DNA from: Parapristionchus giblindavisi
Taxonomy: Eukaryota; Nematoda; Chromadorea; Rhabditida; Diplogasteridae
Direction of reading: 5' to 3'
Length of the DNA stretch: 64,000 nucleotides
Assembly: GCA_943737045.1 (NCBI GenBank)
Contig: CALSFV010000236.1
Location: 660,001 to 724,000, forward strand
The translations under genes were made by a program, and so were the position numbers. Position 1 is the stretch's first letter. Every line of letters begins with the position of its first letter. A model generated the notes under the pieces. That model made no database searches and was not told where the DNA came from. It was given only the letters and a program-made list of their open reading frames with translations. Shown here one piece after another: positions 34,729 to 44,463 of this stretch.

Positions 34729-35104
34729 GGTCCATAATATTGCACAAAGAAAGAATTGTAAAATCATTCCAGATTTGATAGATGTAGGGATCGATAATAC
34801 ACTTATCTTTATGAATATCCACTGAAAGAAGTGAAAGTGGGCATGTCTTTCTATTCTCATTGACGACCAATTCATAGAAACCAACGAAGAATTGTATGTT
34901 GGATGAAGTCAATATGCAAAAAAAAATACGATATACGCTCACTATTTGGGACGAAAATGAAATACTGACATTGATGAAGATCCTTCTGTGCATATATTGA
35001 TGTATTTCAGTATCAATAAGAAATAATAAGAAAAGAACCTAAGCTGGAAATACTCATTGATAGATATTTTAAGCTGTACCGTATACGTGTCTCTCAGGTG
35101 ATTT

Positions 35105-35260
35105 ACCAGACAAAAGACATTGAAATATCAGTTATCGTTGGTTGCACAAATACAAAAATCGAAAGGAGGACCTAGTTTAGGATACACTGATTCATCAAAA
35201 GAGGGCGTTTCTCTGTCTATATTGAATATACTTCTATTGAAGATTCAACTTCCCTTCAAG
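35105..35260 (+). promoter_or_regulatory. Conserved upstream module of PNS3
   Basis: GAAATATCAGTTATCG, then ACAAATACAAAAATCG, AAAGGAGGACCTAGTTTAGG and AAAAGAGGGCGTTTCTCTG recur upstream of PNS7 (48715-48870), and in part near PNS6 (48200-48310, minus) and the exon relic at 36888 (37080-37160, minus). Conservation of non-coding sequence in several copies suggests a shared promoter or recent duplication. Confidence 0.5.
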
Positions 35261-35330
35261 TAATTTGACTAAACTGAGTTATTCTAGGTCGTGTCTTAAA
35301 TTTCTTATGTCTCCATCAAATCAATCCGCA

Positions 35331-36025
35331 ATGTTTATTCTCCATCTCTTGGCTTTGTTGTCTTACAAGGTATTCGTACAAATTGATAAATATTTGGAAT
35401 TTTTATTGATTAGATACGTTTCACTCTTCGCTCTGACAACCCTCTCATAAGAATGAAGTGAGAGTGCATTGCCAGAGCGGGAATTTTCAAATAAGCTAAG
35501 GCTGCTTATCAGATTGATGCTTCGTGTTTCGTTTCAACAACGGATAAAATATATCGGGAGAGAATCGAACGATTGCCAAATGTGGAGAGTGAGGGACATT
35601 GTGTGATCAAGTGTCATCAGGTTTGATATTTTTTTGAGAATCCATTAAAATATTTTCAATTTTACAAAATCCCGAATGCTGGGCCATCGATTATGAGTCT
35701 AATACTAAATCGTGTGCGTTGCTGAAACAAGCCAAAGCTAACTCCAATATTTGTACCATGAGAAAATCGATTGTAGTCAAGTGTACTTCACAGGACTCAG
35801 GTGTGAAACTTTAAAAAAATCTGTGTTCGATTGATATTCTTTTTCAAGAAAACCCATCAGCATTTTCACCACTTTTCACCACTGTTAAATAGATAATTTA
35901 ATAATATAAAACAGAGCGAGCTTCATGCAAATCTATAACGGAAGGCGATCTTTACTACTCTATATCGAATACAATATCACTCTACTTCAACTTCTACAGT
36001 TCTAATTGTACAGCGGACACAGATG
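35331..36025 (+). pseudogene. PNS3: PAN-like secreted-protein gene cut by a mariner relic
   Basis: Exons 35331-35369 (signal peptide MFILHLLALLSYK), 35513-35620, 35668-35800 and 35915-36025, open and in phase as far as they go. The PAN-like module is intact (ASCFVSTTDK; NPECWAIDYESNTKSCALL), and the fourth exon stops after CTADTD where mariner-like sequence begins. The last two exons are missing. The third exon follows TTTTACAA, lacking the AG acceptor. A family F MITE sits in intron 1. Confidence 0.7.
35424..35510. repeat. Palindromic MITE, family F, in PNS3 intron 1
   Basis: CTTCGCTCTGACAACCCTCTC and GAGTGCATTGCCAGAGCGGG form the inverted core. Confidence 0.55.
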
Positions 36026-36570
36026 ATGAGCTTAATCGCCAGTAGCTTGATACAGATGAGGCTCCAGCAGAAGAGCATAAACCCTATATTGGGAGCTGCT
36101 ATCCCAAGGCCAGAATATAATCGCACAAGTAAATGATACTCAAACAAGAATGTTGAAGGCCCATCTCGAATCCATACGTGGGAAACAAGCTGAAATCTAT
36201 TTTCAACACGACAACGCAAGACCAGACATTGCAAAATTGACCAAGGCTTAACTGGCGGACAATGGCAGGACTGTTCTACAACACCCACTGTATTCCCCAA
36301 CCTTGCCCACTCTGACTACCATCTGGTTTCAGCCCTTTATCACTTCCTTAAAGGGCAGAACTTCGATGACTGAGCCAAAGTCGAGAAGGCGTTGACCAAC
36401 TTCTTCCAGTCCCAGCCCAGCTCTTCTTTCATTATTGGGTCTACAAGTTGCCCGATAAATAGCGCAAGACTATCACTGCAGTAGGGGCATACTTCAAAGT
36501 TGACCCGACGCTTGTATGATTTGTGGCAGATAAATATGTACTTAATTTTGTAAAGAAACTTATGCATCAA
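36026..36570 (+). mobile_element. Mariner-like transposase remnant
   Basis: In mixed frames the C-terminal part of a mariner transposase can be read: FQHDNARPDIAKL at about 36210-36250, SDYHLVSALYHFLKGQ at about 36312-36360, and KALTNFFQSQPSSSF at about 36385-36430. Stops and frameshifts interrupt it and no inverted ends are clear. It truncates PNS3. Confidence 0.7.
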
Positions 36571-36599
36571 CCTAATATCTTAAATATAATATCTAAAAC

Positions 36600-36830
36600 A
36601 CAGTAAAAATCTTGAATTATCCTACCATAGTCCATAATATTGCGCAAAAAAAAAGAATTGTAAAATCATTCCAGATTTGATAGTTGTAGAGATCAATAGT
36701 CCACTCATCTTTATGTCTGTCTATTCTCGTTGACGACCAATTCATAGAAACCAACGGACATGACAAATGATGAATGAAGAATGAGAACGAGGAAGCGGAA
36801 CGAATAACGCAAAAATATGGAATTGTCTAT
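36600..36830. repeat. Diverged copy of the PNS2 signal-exon region
   Basis: ACAGTAAAAATCTTGAATTATCC and the ATGATTTTACAATTC signal-peptide exon (minus strand) resemble arm 1 near 34270-34300 and 34726-34890. The exon has a frame-changing T/A run. Here the intron begins GTAGGATAATTC directly after the exon, so the 420-bp insertion of PNS2 is absent. Confidence 0.6.
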
Positions 36831-36887
36831 CATGATTTAATCTGCCTATCTAGCTGGTCCGAAATATGTATCAATTTGAATGAATAC

Positions 36888-36926
36888 CTTGCCCGACAAA
36901 ACAGCCAATAGATATAGAATCAACGT
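36888..36926 (-). pseudogene. Orphan PNS signal-peptide exon relic
   Basis: Matches exon 1 of PNS4 (LILYLLAVLSGK, then GTATTC donor), but the start codon is ACG. No matching exons follow downstream on the minus strand. Confidence 0.6.
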
Positions 36927-37079
36927 TACGGATTCGTTTGATGAAGACATAATATATTTAAGACAATACATAAAAGAGCCCAGTTTAGTTAAATTACTTG
37001 AAAGGAAGATGGATCTTAAACAGAAGCATGTGAAATATATGCTCACAAAGGCCCACTATTGATGAAACAGCGCACCCCA

Positions 37080-38026
37080 AACTAGTTCATCATTTCAAAT
37101 TTTGTATTAGTGAAACCAAGGATGACTGATATTTCATTTTCTTTGTTCTGGTAAATCAATGGAAAACATGTAAGATACAACGACATATCTGATTATATAA
37201 GTGCATCTTCCAAAATATCCATATAACTATATCATTACATTTTATTCGTTTGTATCGTTGTATCGTTTTATATTACTTTGGTTCCAATCAAATTGTTAAC
37301 TTAGATAACAACGTCAAACATTGGGGATCATCTAATGTTCACGAGCTCTTCTTTATGTGGACCATGTTAAAGAAGACGCATGAGTTGGTATGACTGACTC
37401 TTTGCCACGATAAGCATGTCGAATATTATTTATATTATATGGTAATTGGCGTTAGGGACAATGAAAAAATGGGAGAGCCAAGTATGCAAATCGGTTGGGC
37501 AATCTCTACATGCCTGCGCTGAATCTCTATCATTCTATCCGAACAGTCTTATTACGAAAAAAACTCGAGGGTCTCCATCTTTAATGAAGCCTTATAATAA
37601 AGCAACAAGACCTTTGTGTCTACAGCAAGAGAAGACTATTTTTTGTCGACAAGGAACTTCCCCTTTGTAAAATCGTTTGGAATTTTCTGCGAAACAATGC
37701 ACGAAATGGACATGTTTGAACGTCCAGTCAATGGCAATATTCGACTCGTTCTCATTGTCAGTGTTCTGATTCTCATTCACAATATTTATTTCTGTGATAT
37801 AGAGAGGAAGACTCAAGTGAACCATAGAATAGTTCATCATATCCCCATAATCCTATTATAGTAATCATAATTCATCATATCCCTTGAATTATCACTGGCC
37901 TAGCAGTGATAACCGGCAGAACTGTGTGCCTTGAATAAGGGGTTGTACCGTTACCTTTACCTTTATCCCCACAAATGATGGTAACGTTGGATAAAAGCCT
38001 GTTCTTTCCCCGATCTCACTAAAAGT
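37080..38026. other. Gene-poor stretch with relics
   Basis: Starts with a diverged PNS upstream module (minus strand) and contains a SINE tail fragment at 37900-37972 (CGTTACCTTTACCTTTAT). No coding region is supported. Confidence 0.4.
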
Positions 38027-38031
38027 CATGT

Positions 38032-38247
38032 CCTCTGGTATTTAAAAACTCGAAGCCTACTAAAATTACGTCACTGTCTAGAAGTTTACTGCAAGTTTAG
38101 TTCAAGCGAAAGAACATTTGACGAAATACATTACAGTATTTTACACCACTTACATTAAACTTACGTCTAACTAGAAGTAGACTAGCAAGTCTACTTCAAG
38201 TGGGAATGATAGGTAAACTACTAGTTTTGAAATACCAGAGTCTAAGT
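38032..38247. repeat. Palindromic MITE, family H (CTCTGGTATTT ends)
   Basis: CTCTGGTATTTAAAAAC...GTTTTGAAATACCAGAG with inner TAGTCTACTTCAAG-like motifs; a better preserved relative is at 51769-51977. Confidence 0.65.
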
Positions 38248-38358
38248 GTGGGCGTTGAATGAAAACCTAGATCATTCTTATTAACACAACAAAAAATTCA
38301 GGAACTTATTAACCGCGACAATAGAATGAATATATAAATTGACAAATGTTAATAATTA

Positions 38359-39470
38359 CTAATTAGAACATAAGATGTTTGAGATATCTTTGTATTGAAT
38401 GATTCCGTATGAATTCGATACGATCTGTACAGTACCATTATAATGAATGGCATTATCTTGTAGATCATTCACGATCGTTCCATTATTTAGCATCACCTCA
38501 AACTCATGTATTCTAAACTTCGAACACATAAAAAAATTACCATAATTTGTCCTGACTGACATGAAATCGAGTTTGAACTTCTCACAAACACAAGTTGGAA
38601 CGTGGGCTCCAAAGACATTTCTGACGCAGTATTAATTACACCAAAACCTGCGTCCTCTGAAATTCTTTTTAATGACACAGCATAAACTAATTCGAAATTC
38701 TCCACTCTGACAATGCTCTCTTGCTTTCTTAGTTCACGAGAGAATGGTGCTAGAGCGGAGAGTAAAAAATAGCTCGGGGTTCGCTTTAAGGGAAACAAAA
38801 GTGAGTTTCATACCAGTCGAAGCGAGAGGAGAAAATATGCTGATACCACCCCATAATTCTTGCCCATCTGTGTCCGCTGTACAAGAACTGTCCCAGATGA
38901 AGTAGAGTGATATTGTATTCGATATTGAATAGAAAAGATGGCGTTCCGTTATAGATTTGCATGACGATGGATCTGTTTTTTTATTATTAAATTATTTAGC
39001 ATTGGATTGGTGAAAATACGGATAGGTTTTATTGATTCCAAAAAGAATATCAATAGAACACAGATTTTCATGGTTTATGACCTGATTTCTGTGAAGTACA
39101 CTTCACTACAAGCGATTGTCTCATGGTACAAATATTGGCGTTTTGTTTGGTTTGCTTCAGTAACGCACACGACTTAGTATTAGACTCATAATCGATCGCC
39201 CAGCATTCGGGATTTTGTAAAATTGAAAATATTTTAATGAATTATGAAAATAATTAAATCAAACCTGATTACATTTGATCACACAATGCCCCTCACTTTC
39301 CAAATTAGTCAATCGTTCAATTCTCTCCCGATACGTTTTATCTGATGTTGAAACGAAACACGAAGCATCAATCTTAATGAAACGTATCTAATCAATAAAA
39401 ATTCCAAATATGTATCAATTTGAATGAATACCATGTTCGACAATACAGCCAAGAGATGGAGAATCAACAT
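38359..39470 (-). CDS. PNS4: secreted PAN-like protein (230 aa, all frames open)
   Basis: Exons 39470-39432, 39372-39265, 39214-39082, 38972-38814, 38656-38541, 38496-38359 (693 nt, phases consistent). Signal peptide MLILHLLAVLSNM, then ASCFVSTSDKTYRERIERL and GHCVIKCNQ, NPECWAIDYESNTKSCALL, VKCTS, CKSITER..FYSIS, GQELWGG, and a final exon ending YKDISNILCSN. The exon 39214-39082 is not preceded by AG: the 50-nt intron ends TTTCAATTTTACAA and contains no AG at all. Every other junction is canonical. Upstream of the ATG the family's conserved module is missing; similarity ends about 6 nt before the start codon. A family F MITE fills intron 4. Expression is therefore uncertain even though the frame is intact. 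Confidence 0.65.
38672..38790. repeat. Palindromic MITE, family F, in PNS4 intron 4
   Basis: TTTTTAATGACACAGCATAAACTAATTC...AAATAGCTCGGGGTTCGC around CTCTTGCTTTCTTAGTTCACGAGAGAA. Confidence 0.6.
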
Positions 39471-39477
39471 TACGGCG

Positions 39478-40000
39478 TTATAGTCTTGTCTATCTATTAT
39501 ATCTCACCCTTAACCATCTCCCTAATCTATCTATCTGTTCTCTCTCAACCTCCCTCTCCCCATAGACAGAGGCGTGGCCTTTTCGGACCACCCTCCTTTA
39601 GAGAGGGAGACTGGACGTGAGAGAGAGAGGTCGCTTTATCCCCCTTCCCCCACCTTTAGTAATTATCATATATTTATTGTAATTTAACTTCTCAACCCCA
39701 CACCCCCATCCTAGCCCCACCAACTCTTTGAATACGACTTGAAATTGAATATTTTGATGATAATTCTATGAAGAATATAACTCAATAATGGGCTATTTTG
39801 AGCTTTTCGATGGAGTTAGCATACTGTAGTTCGGAAACTTCGCCCGTGGTGTGGAGCAGGCTACAGTAATCCAACTTCTTACCAGAGCGTCTTTTCAAAC
39901 TTTCAAATACATATTTCTGAATAGTTCTTTGAGCTTATCAACATGAGATCAACTATTTTAACTATTTCGAATCGAAATTTTTGGATACCAGCTGCCTTTA
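39478..40000. other. Unassigned sequence upstream of PNS4
   Basis: Pyrimidine-rich and AT-rich, unlike the upstream region of other PNS genes. No gene is supported. Confidence 0.4.
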
Positions 40001-40021
40001 AAAGCTTAGGTTCTTTTCTTA

Positions 40022-40350
40022 TTAGGATAAAAGGTAAAGGTAAAGGTAAAACCCGTTAATCAAGGTACACGAAGTCCTGCGGGTGATCTCTACTAGGCTA
40101 GTGACAATTCAAGGCCAATTCAGTCCGGAAGGCCTAATTTCTTCTTCGGACCTACATTACCGCATGATCTAGTTACTACCAATTCCCCTTTCGTTCGCCA
40201 TGGTGGGGCAGAGGCGGTGAAACGACCGGGAATCGAACCCTGGAGAGAGGCGCGCCATGGACCACATCGCTTCGCCTTTATGTATTATAATTATTTCTCC
40301 TATCGCTCCTGTATTTGCTGTCGCGCCTGTCACGGGTGTATCAAATAAAT
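40022..40350 (-). repeat. tRNA-derived SINE inserted in arm 2
   Basis: On the minus strand GCGAAGCGATGTGG (A-box-like) and GGGTTCGATTCCCGG (B box), with a tail of TTTACCTTTACC units. It splits sequence that is continuous in arm 1 (AGGTTCTTTTCTTATTA / ATGATACTGAAGTA). A fragment lies at 37900-37972. Confidence 0.7.
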
Positions 40351-41014
40351 AAATAAATAATTGGGATTATGATACTGAAGTACAGCAATATATGCACAGA
40401 AGGATCTTCATCAATGACAGTATTTCATTTTCGTCCCAAATAGTGAGCGTAAGTACTTTATCGTTGGTTTGCAATCCTTATCAAATTTCATATGCGCACT
40501 CGTTTCCATTTTGAATCAAACTTGAAAAGTATAATATATTAGAATATTTTTGGGAATATAACCATGTTCCAACAAGTTACCGACTTCTTTCTTTTGATAC
40601 CTTCCCTTTACTGGGTACAAAATTTTTTAATATGAACTCGGATCAACTTGGTAAACCTCGGAACACGCTCGTATAAGCAGCTGAAAATAGCGGATTTGGT
40701 GCGCAGCGTTTCGAGAGCGGCCATGGTGCTATAGAGGAAAAGGTATAGCTACAAGGAGAGAGCACGCTAAAGTGATGGAGCGCAGACGGTTAGAGTAAAC
40801 CGTGGCTCACAATACTGTATGTTTTGCATATTGACTTCATCCAACATACAATTCTTCGTTGGTTTCTATGAATTGGTCGTCAATGAGAATAGAAAGACAT
40901 GCCCACTTTCACTTCTTTCAGTGGATATTCATAAAGATAAGTGTATTATCGATCCCTACATCTATCAAATCTGGAATGATTTTACAATTCTTTCTTTGTG
41001 CAATATTATGGACC

Positions 41015-41020
<6 letters not shown>

Positions 41021-41050
<30 letters not shown>

Positions 41051-41439
41051 TTTATTTCCTTATGCGATTAAAACAGATGAACGAAAATGATAAATGTGGA
41101 ATAAATAAATTAATAAGGGAATGGGAATAGCTGCAATAACTAGATCACAGCATTGGGGGTTGGGGAGGGGGGGGTATGGAAATTTTAATGGGTTTTAAAG
41201 GGAGGAACTCAACCATGACACCATGATCCCTCTCTTTGACGATAATTCAGTGCGATATGGTACAAGTGAACAAGTGAATGCAATGTGCAGTGCATAATTA
41301 GAGTGAGCGAGGATGCTTGTGTTGTATGGATGCTTATCACCGGGTGGAGGAGGCCGTGATAAAAATCGTCATTGAGAAAGTCGAGGACCAAGGGTCGGAA
41401 GGGAGGACCAAGGGTCGGAAGGGAGGACCAAGGGTCGGA
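41021..41439. mobile_element. Insertion at the PNS2b exon 1 splice donor
   Basis: ATGGTA at 41015-41020 and again at 41440-41445 flank a segment with (AAT)n at one end and three 20-bp repeats at the other. Comparison with 36600-36640, where GTAGGATAATTC follows the exon directly, shows the uninterrupted state. Both copies of the repeat keep a donor-like ATG|GTA. Confidence 0.5.
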
Positions 41440-41998
41440 ATGGTAGGTTAATTCGAGATTTTTACTGTGTTAGTGCACAAGCTGAGACTTACAAATTTTT
41501 GTACTGTAAGTCATCATAGTTCAAAAACAAAAAAAAAACTATAGTACTAGTGGGCCTCATATCCAACTACTTTTCCTCAGCTGGATTTTTCTGATACTTG
41601 TTGTTAACATGAACAAAATTTGCTGACGAGTAGTTACCGCTATGCGATCCACTTGAGCTAATTCATTCCTTTGAGAAAATCGAAATTTCCGATACCACTG
41701 AATTTATTAGAGCCACCCAAAAAAAGAATTTTTGTGGGACTAAAAGAGCATCGATAGCCATTATATTATTATTTTTTTTTTTTTTTAATTCTAACAATTT
41801 TCGACCTCCTTTCTCCAATTGCAACTTCTCTCGAAGAATTCGAAATTTCATGAAACACTAGTAAACTGTCTTCCACTATATATAGAAGACATATTGCTGG
41901 TAAACAGAACGGATATTAACCTGAGCAGGTACTTACTGTACCTCGAAAAATGAGAAAAATAATTTTTGAAACTTCGCAAAATTCAACTGATCGGGCTC

Positions 41999-42293
41999 AT
42001 ACTCCGGGGGCGCCCGTTTCGGCAACGAATCATAAATCGGTTGGGAGATGGTATCTGGAAACAAAAGTTGTACCATTGTTATCAGTAGTGGTGTACGGTA
42101 TGGTAAACCGTCAGGAATCGCGAACTGATTTTTTTTCAGTCGAAACATGACCTGGCCGACTGAGGTTCATGGTTGAGAATGGCAGAAGTCGAAAAATTCA
42201 TGGTGCTCCGAGACCAAATACTAGTTGCCATTATATTAATAGTCAACTTTTATCTTTCTTGATACCGTAACCCGAACTGCCGTAATCTAGCTA
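41999..42293. repeat. Half of a Mutator-like fold-back MITE beside CKS (arm 2)
   Basis: Mirror of 33451-33745. The matching sequence ends about 36 bp before the CKS start codon, so the immediate promoter is transposon-derived. Confidence 0.75.
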
Positions 42294-42300
42294 CCTTGGT

Positions 42301-42310
42301 TTTTACCCAG
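42301..42310 (+). promoter_or_regulatory. Possible spliced-leader acceptor of the arm 2 CKS gene
   Basis: TTTTACCCAG ends 19 nt upstream of the ATG; identical to the arm 1 site. Confidence 0.45.
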
Positions 42311-42329
42311 TATCTCAAGTGAATTAATA

Positions 42330-42614
42330 ATGTCTTCTGAATTCTATTACTCTGCCAAGTACGAGGACGACGAGTATGAGTACAGACACGTTCACGTTCC
42401 CAAGGATGTAGCCAAGTTGGTTCCCAAGAATCGTTTGATGTCTGAGAGTGAGTGGCGTTCCCTTGGTATTCAGCAGTCACCCGGATGGGTTCACTACATG
42501 ATCCATCCTCCTGAGCGTCATGTCCTCCTCTTCCGTCGTGCTCTTCCCGGCAAGAAACCCGCTGCTGAAAGGGGCGGAGTCAAGACCAGTGGACAGATTG
42601 GTGTCCGAGGTTGA
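42330..42614 (+). CDS. cks-1: CKS, cyclin-dependent kinase regulatory subunit (arm 2 copy)
   Basis: Single-exon, 94-codon frame with the same protein as 33130-33414 and, where compared, the same DNA. Residues of the phosphate-binding site expected of the family are seen in the EYRHV and [11 protein letters not shown] segments. It shares strand with PNS2b and lies in its first intron. Two identical copies mean either a very recent duplication or conversion, or an assembly artefact. Confidence 0.93.
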   Translation: MSSEFYYSAKYEDDEYEYRHVHVPKDVAKLVPKNRLMSESEWRSLGIQQSPGWVHYMIHPPERHVLLFRRALPGKKPAAERGGVKTSGQIGVRG

Positions 42615-43050
42615 GGTTGAGGTTGATCTACTCTACCGTACTATGCGTCTCCCACTCTTATCATCCATACCTGTACAGCTAAACGAGTGGTCTCGTTGCA
42701 CTACCTACTACACCATACACAACTATTTCTGTTCAATACTGTAGTTGATTAACGTCCCCACTATCGATTCACTTGTGCTACCGTATCCCAAATGTGTAAA
42801 CAACTGCCCTCTCACTCCATATACTTATCAAATCCATATCTTCGATTCCCTCATCTTTCTCCTCTTCACCCTGCTGATCATCATGTATTTCATTCATCTT
42901 ATCCGTTTCATGCTTAATTGTGCAGTACCCATCCCTTACTCATGCATGATCTTTGATCTATTGATCGAAGACTATCGATTGACCTCTTTTAGAAGCACAC
43001 ACACACACATTTCTCTACAAGATTCTCTTTCTGTATGTGTTGTGCAAATG

Positions 43051-43056
43051 AATAAA
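43051..43056 (+). terminator. Probable polyadenylation signal of the arm 2 CKS gene
   Basis: AATAAA about 440 nt after the stop codon; mirrored in arm 1. Confidence 0.5.
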
Positions 43057-43873
43057 GTATTTGTGTTCGCAGTAAATGTTGTTCAAACACTGTTAACAAC
43101 AAGTATCAGAAAAATGCAGCTGAGGAAATAATTTTCGCTGAGTAAGTACAAGGGGATTCCAGGATCACTACACAATAATACGATGACGAATCCCAACGAC
43201 GGGAGTTGGATATGATGCCCTATAGTATCCATGTATTTCAAAATCTCTAATTTTTGTAGCATATTCCAATTAAGATTGATGCTTCGTGTTTCATTGCAAG
43301 AAAAGATAAAATGTATCGGGAGAGAATTGAACGTTTATCGAATGTGGAGAGTGAAGGACATTGTGTGGTTGAATGTGATAAGGTTTCATTAAATTATTCT
43401 GATAATTCAATAAAATAATTTCAATTTTACAAAATCCCGAATGTTGGGCGATCGATTATGAGAAGAAAAAAATAAATCGTGTGCGTTGCTGAAGCAGACC
43501 AGAACAAACGCCAATATTTGTACCACGACAAAATCGCTTGTAGTGAAGTGTACATCACAGGACTCAGGTCTGACACTTTTTTAAAATCCATATTCGATTG
43601 ATATTCTTTTCGGAATCGAGAAAACCCATCCGTATTTTCACCACTCCAATGTTAGATAATTTAATAATATATATTTCAGATCCATCTTCATGCGAATCTA
43701 TAACGGAACGCAAAATTTTTACTACTCGATATCGAATACAATATCACTCTACTTCTTCAATAATAATACTTCATACTCTTGCATTATGGGCAAAGATGGG
43801 CAAGAATTCTGGAGTGGTATCAGCATATTTTCTAATCTCGATTCGATGTCTGGTATGAAACTCACTCTTGTTT

Positions 43874-43985
43874 CCCTTAAAGCAAACATCGAGCTACTTT
43901 TACTTTCCGCTCTGGCAATACACTCTTAAACAAAAAAAGCAACGGAGCATTGTCAGAGCTTAGAATTTGTTTCGGAGTGTACCTT
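43874..43985. repeat. Palindromic MITE, family F, in PNS2b
   Basis: CCCTTAAAGCAAACATCGAGCT...TGTACCTTTAAAG around TTCCGCTCTGGCAATACACTC; mirrored at about 31760-31870 in arm 1. Confidence 0.6.
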
Positions 43986-44463
43986 TAAAGAAAATTTCAG
44001 AGAGTACAATTTTTGTTGTAATTAATACTGCGCCAGAAATATCTCTGGAAACTGCATTCCATCTTTTGTTTGTTAAACAATCATCCTCAAAGGACAAACT
44101 CAATTTCATGTATGTACCAGCATGGACCACTTATGGTAGGTTTTTATGTGTACTTTACATGGTTTAGAATACATGAGTTTGAGGTGTTGCTTAAAAATGG
44201 AACAATCGTGAATGATCTACCAGGCGATGTCATTCATTATAATGGTACGGTGCAGATTGAGTCAACCTCATTCGGAATCATCCAATATAATGATATCTCA
44301 AACATCTTATGTTCTTATGATTAATTAGTAAAATTTGTCTATCCACTTTACATATATTAGTTCTATTGTCTTAGAACTAATGAACTAATGAGTTCATGAA
44401 TTTGCTATCGATTTTGAATCTCAACATAAATTCTATTGCTTTAAAATATTATAAATTTATCAG

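Larger units (their letters stand above)
31408..34767 (-). pseudogene. PNS2a: frameshifted PAN-like secreted-protein gene (arm 1)
   Basis: Exon equivalents: 34767-34726 (signal peptide MILQFFLCAILWTM), 32469-32362, 32311-32177, 32064-31892, 31743-31609, 31560-31408. The third and fourth each carry a 2-nt net insertion relative to PNS4 and PNS8, and the fifth is out of phase by one, so no full reading frame exists. The third exon is preceded by TTTTACAA rather than an AG acceptor. Intron 1 (about 2.3 kb) contains the CKS gene. The same lesions occur in the arm 2 copy, so decay preceded the duplication or was copied by conversion. The end of the last exon differs between arms. Confidence 0.75.
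31432..35039. repeat. Inverted duplication, arm 1
   Basis: Positions x and 75744-x are complementary from 31432/44312 for about 3.4 kb with only a few differences (a homopolymer length change near 33960 and one substitution in the codon pair read FLHP/LLHP). The inner 100-150 bp is more diverged. At the outer edge identity falls abruptly inside the last PNS2 exon. Confidence 0.9.
41537..43230. mobile_element. Inverted-repeat-bounded unit carrying the CKS gene (arm 2)
   Basis: Mirror of 32514-34207. Ends ACTATAG...CATATCCAACT and AGTTGGATATGATGCCCTATAGTA, with shared TCCTCAGCTGGATTTTTCTG inside. CKS and the half-MITE lie between. Confidence 0.5.
40001..44312. repeat. Inverted duplication, arm 2
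   Basis: Mirror of arm 1 with two extra insertions: a SINE at about 40022-40350 and about 365 bp of unknown sequence at about 40450-40815. The spacer between the arms is about 5 kb and contains PNS3, a mariner relic and PNS4. Confidence 0.9.
40976..44324 (+). pseudogene. PNS2b: frameshifted PAN-like secreted-protein gene (arm 2)
   Basis: Exon equivalents 40976-41017 (MILQFFLCAILWTM), 43275-43382, 43433-43567, 43680-43852, 44001-44135, 44184-44324. It has the same frameshifts and the same missing AG before the third exon as PNS2a. The last exon is open to ISNILCSYD and differs from arm 1 from the codon after LC. Intron 1 contains the CKS unit on the same strand. A 6-bp direct repeat ATGGTA brackets a roughly 420-bp insertion at the exon 1 donor (41015-41445). 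Confidence 0.75.

Noticed and set aside
34613..34993. 126-codon minus-strand frame with an Asn run, duplicated at 40819-41130
   Set aside because: The (ATT)n repeat supplies much of it. The real coding part is the short PNS2 signal exon in another frame (34767-34726).
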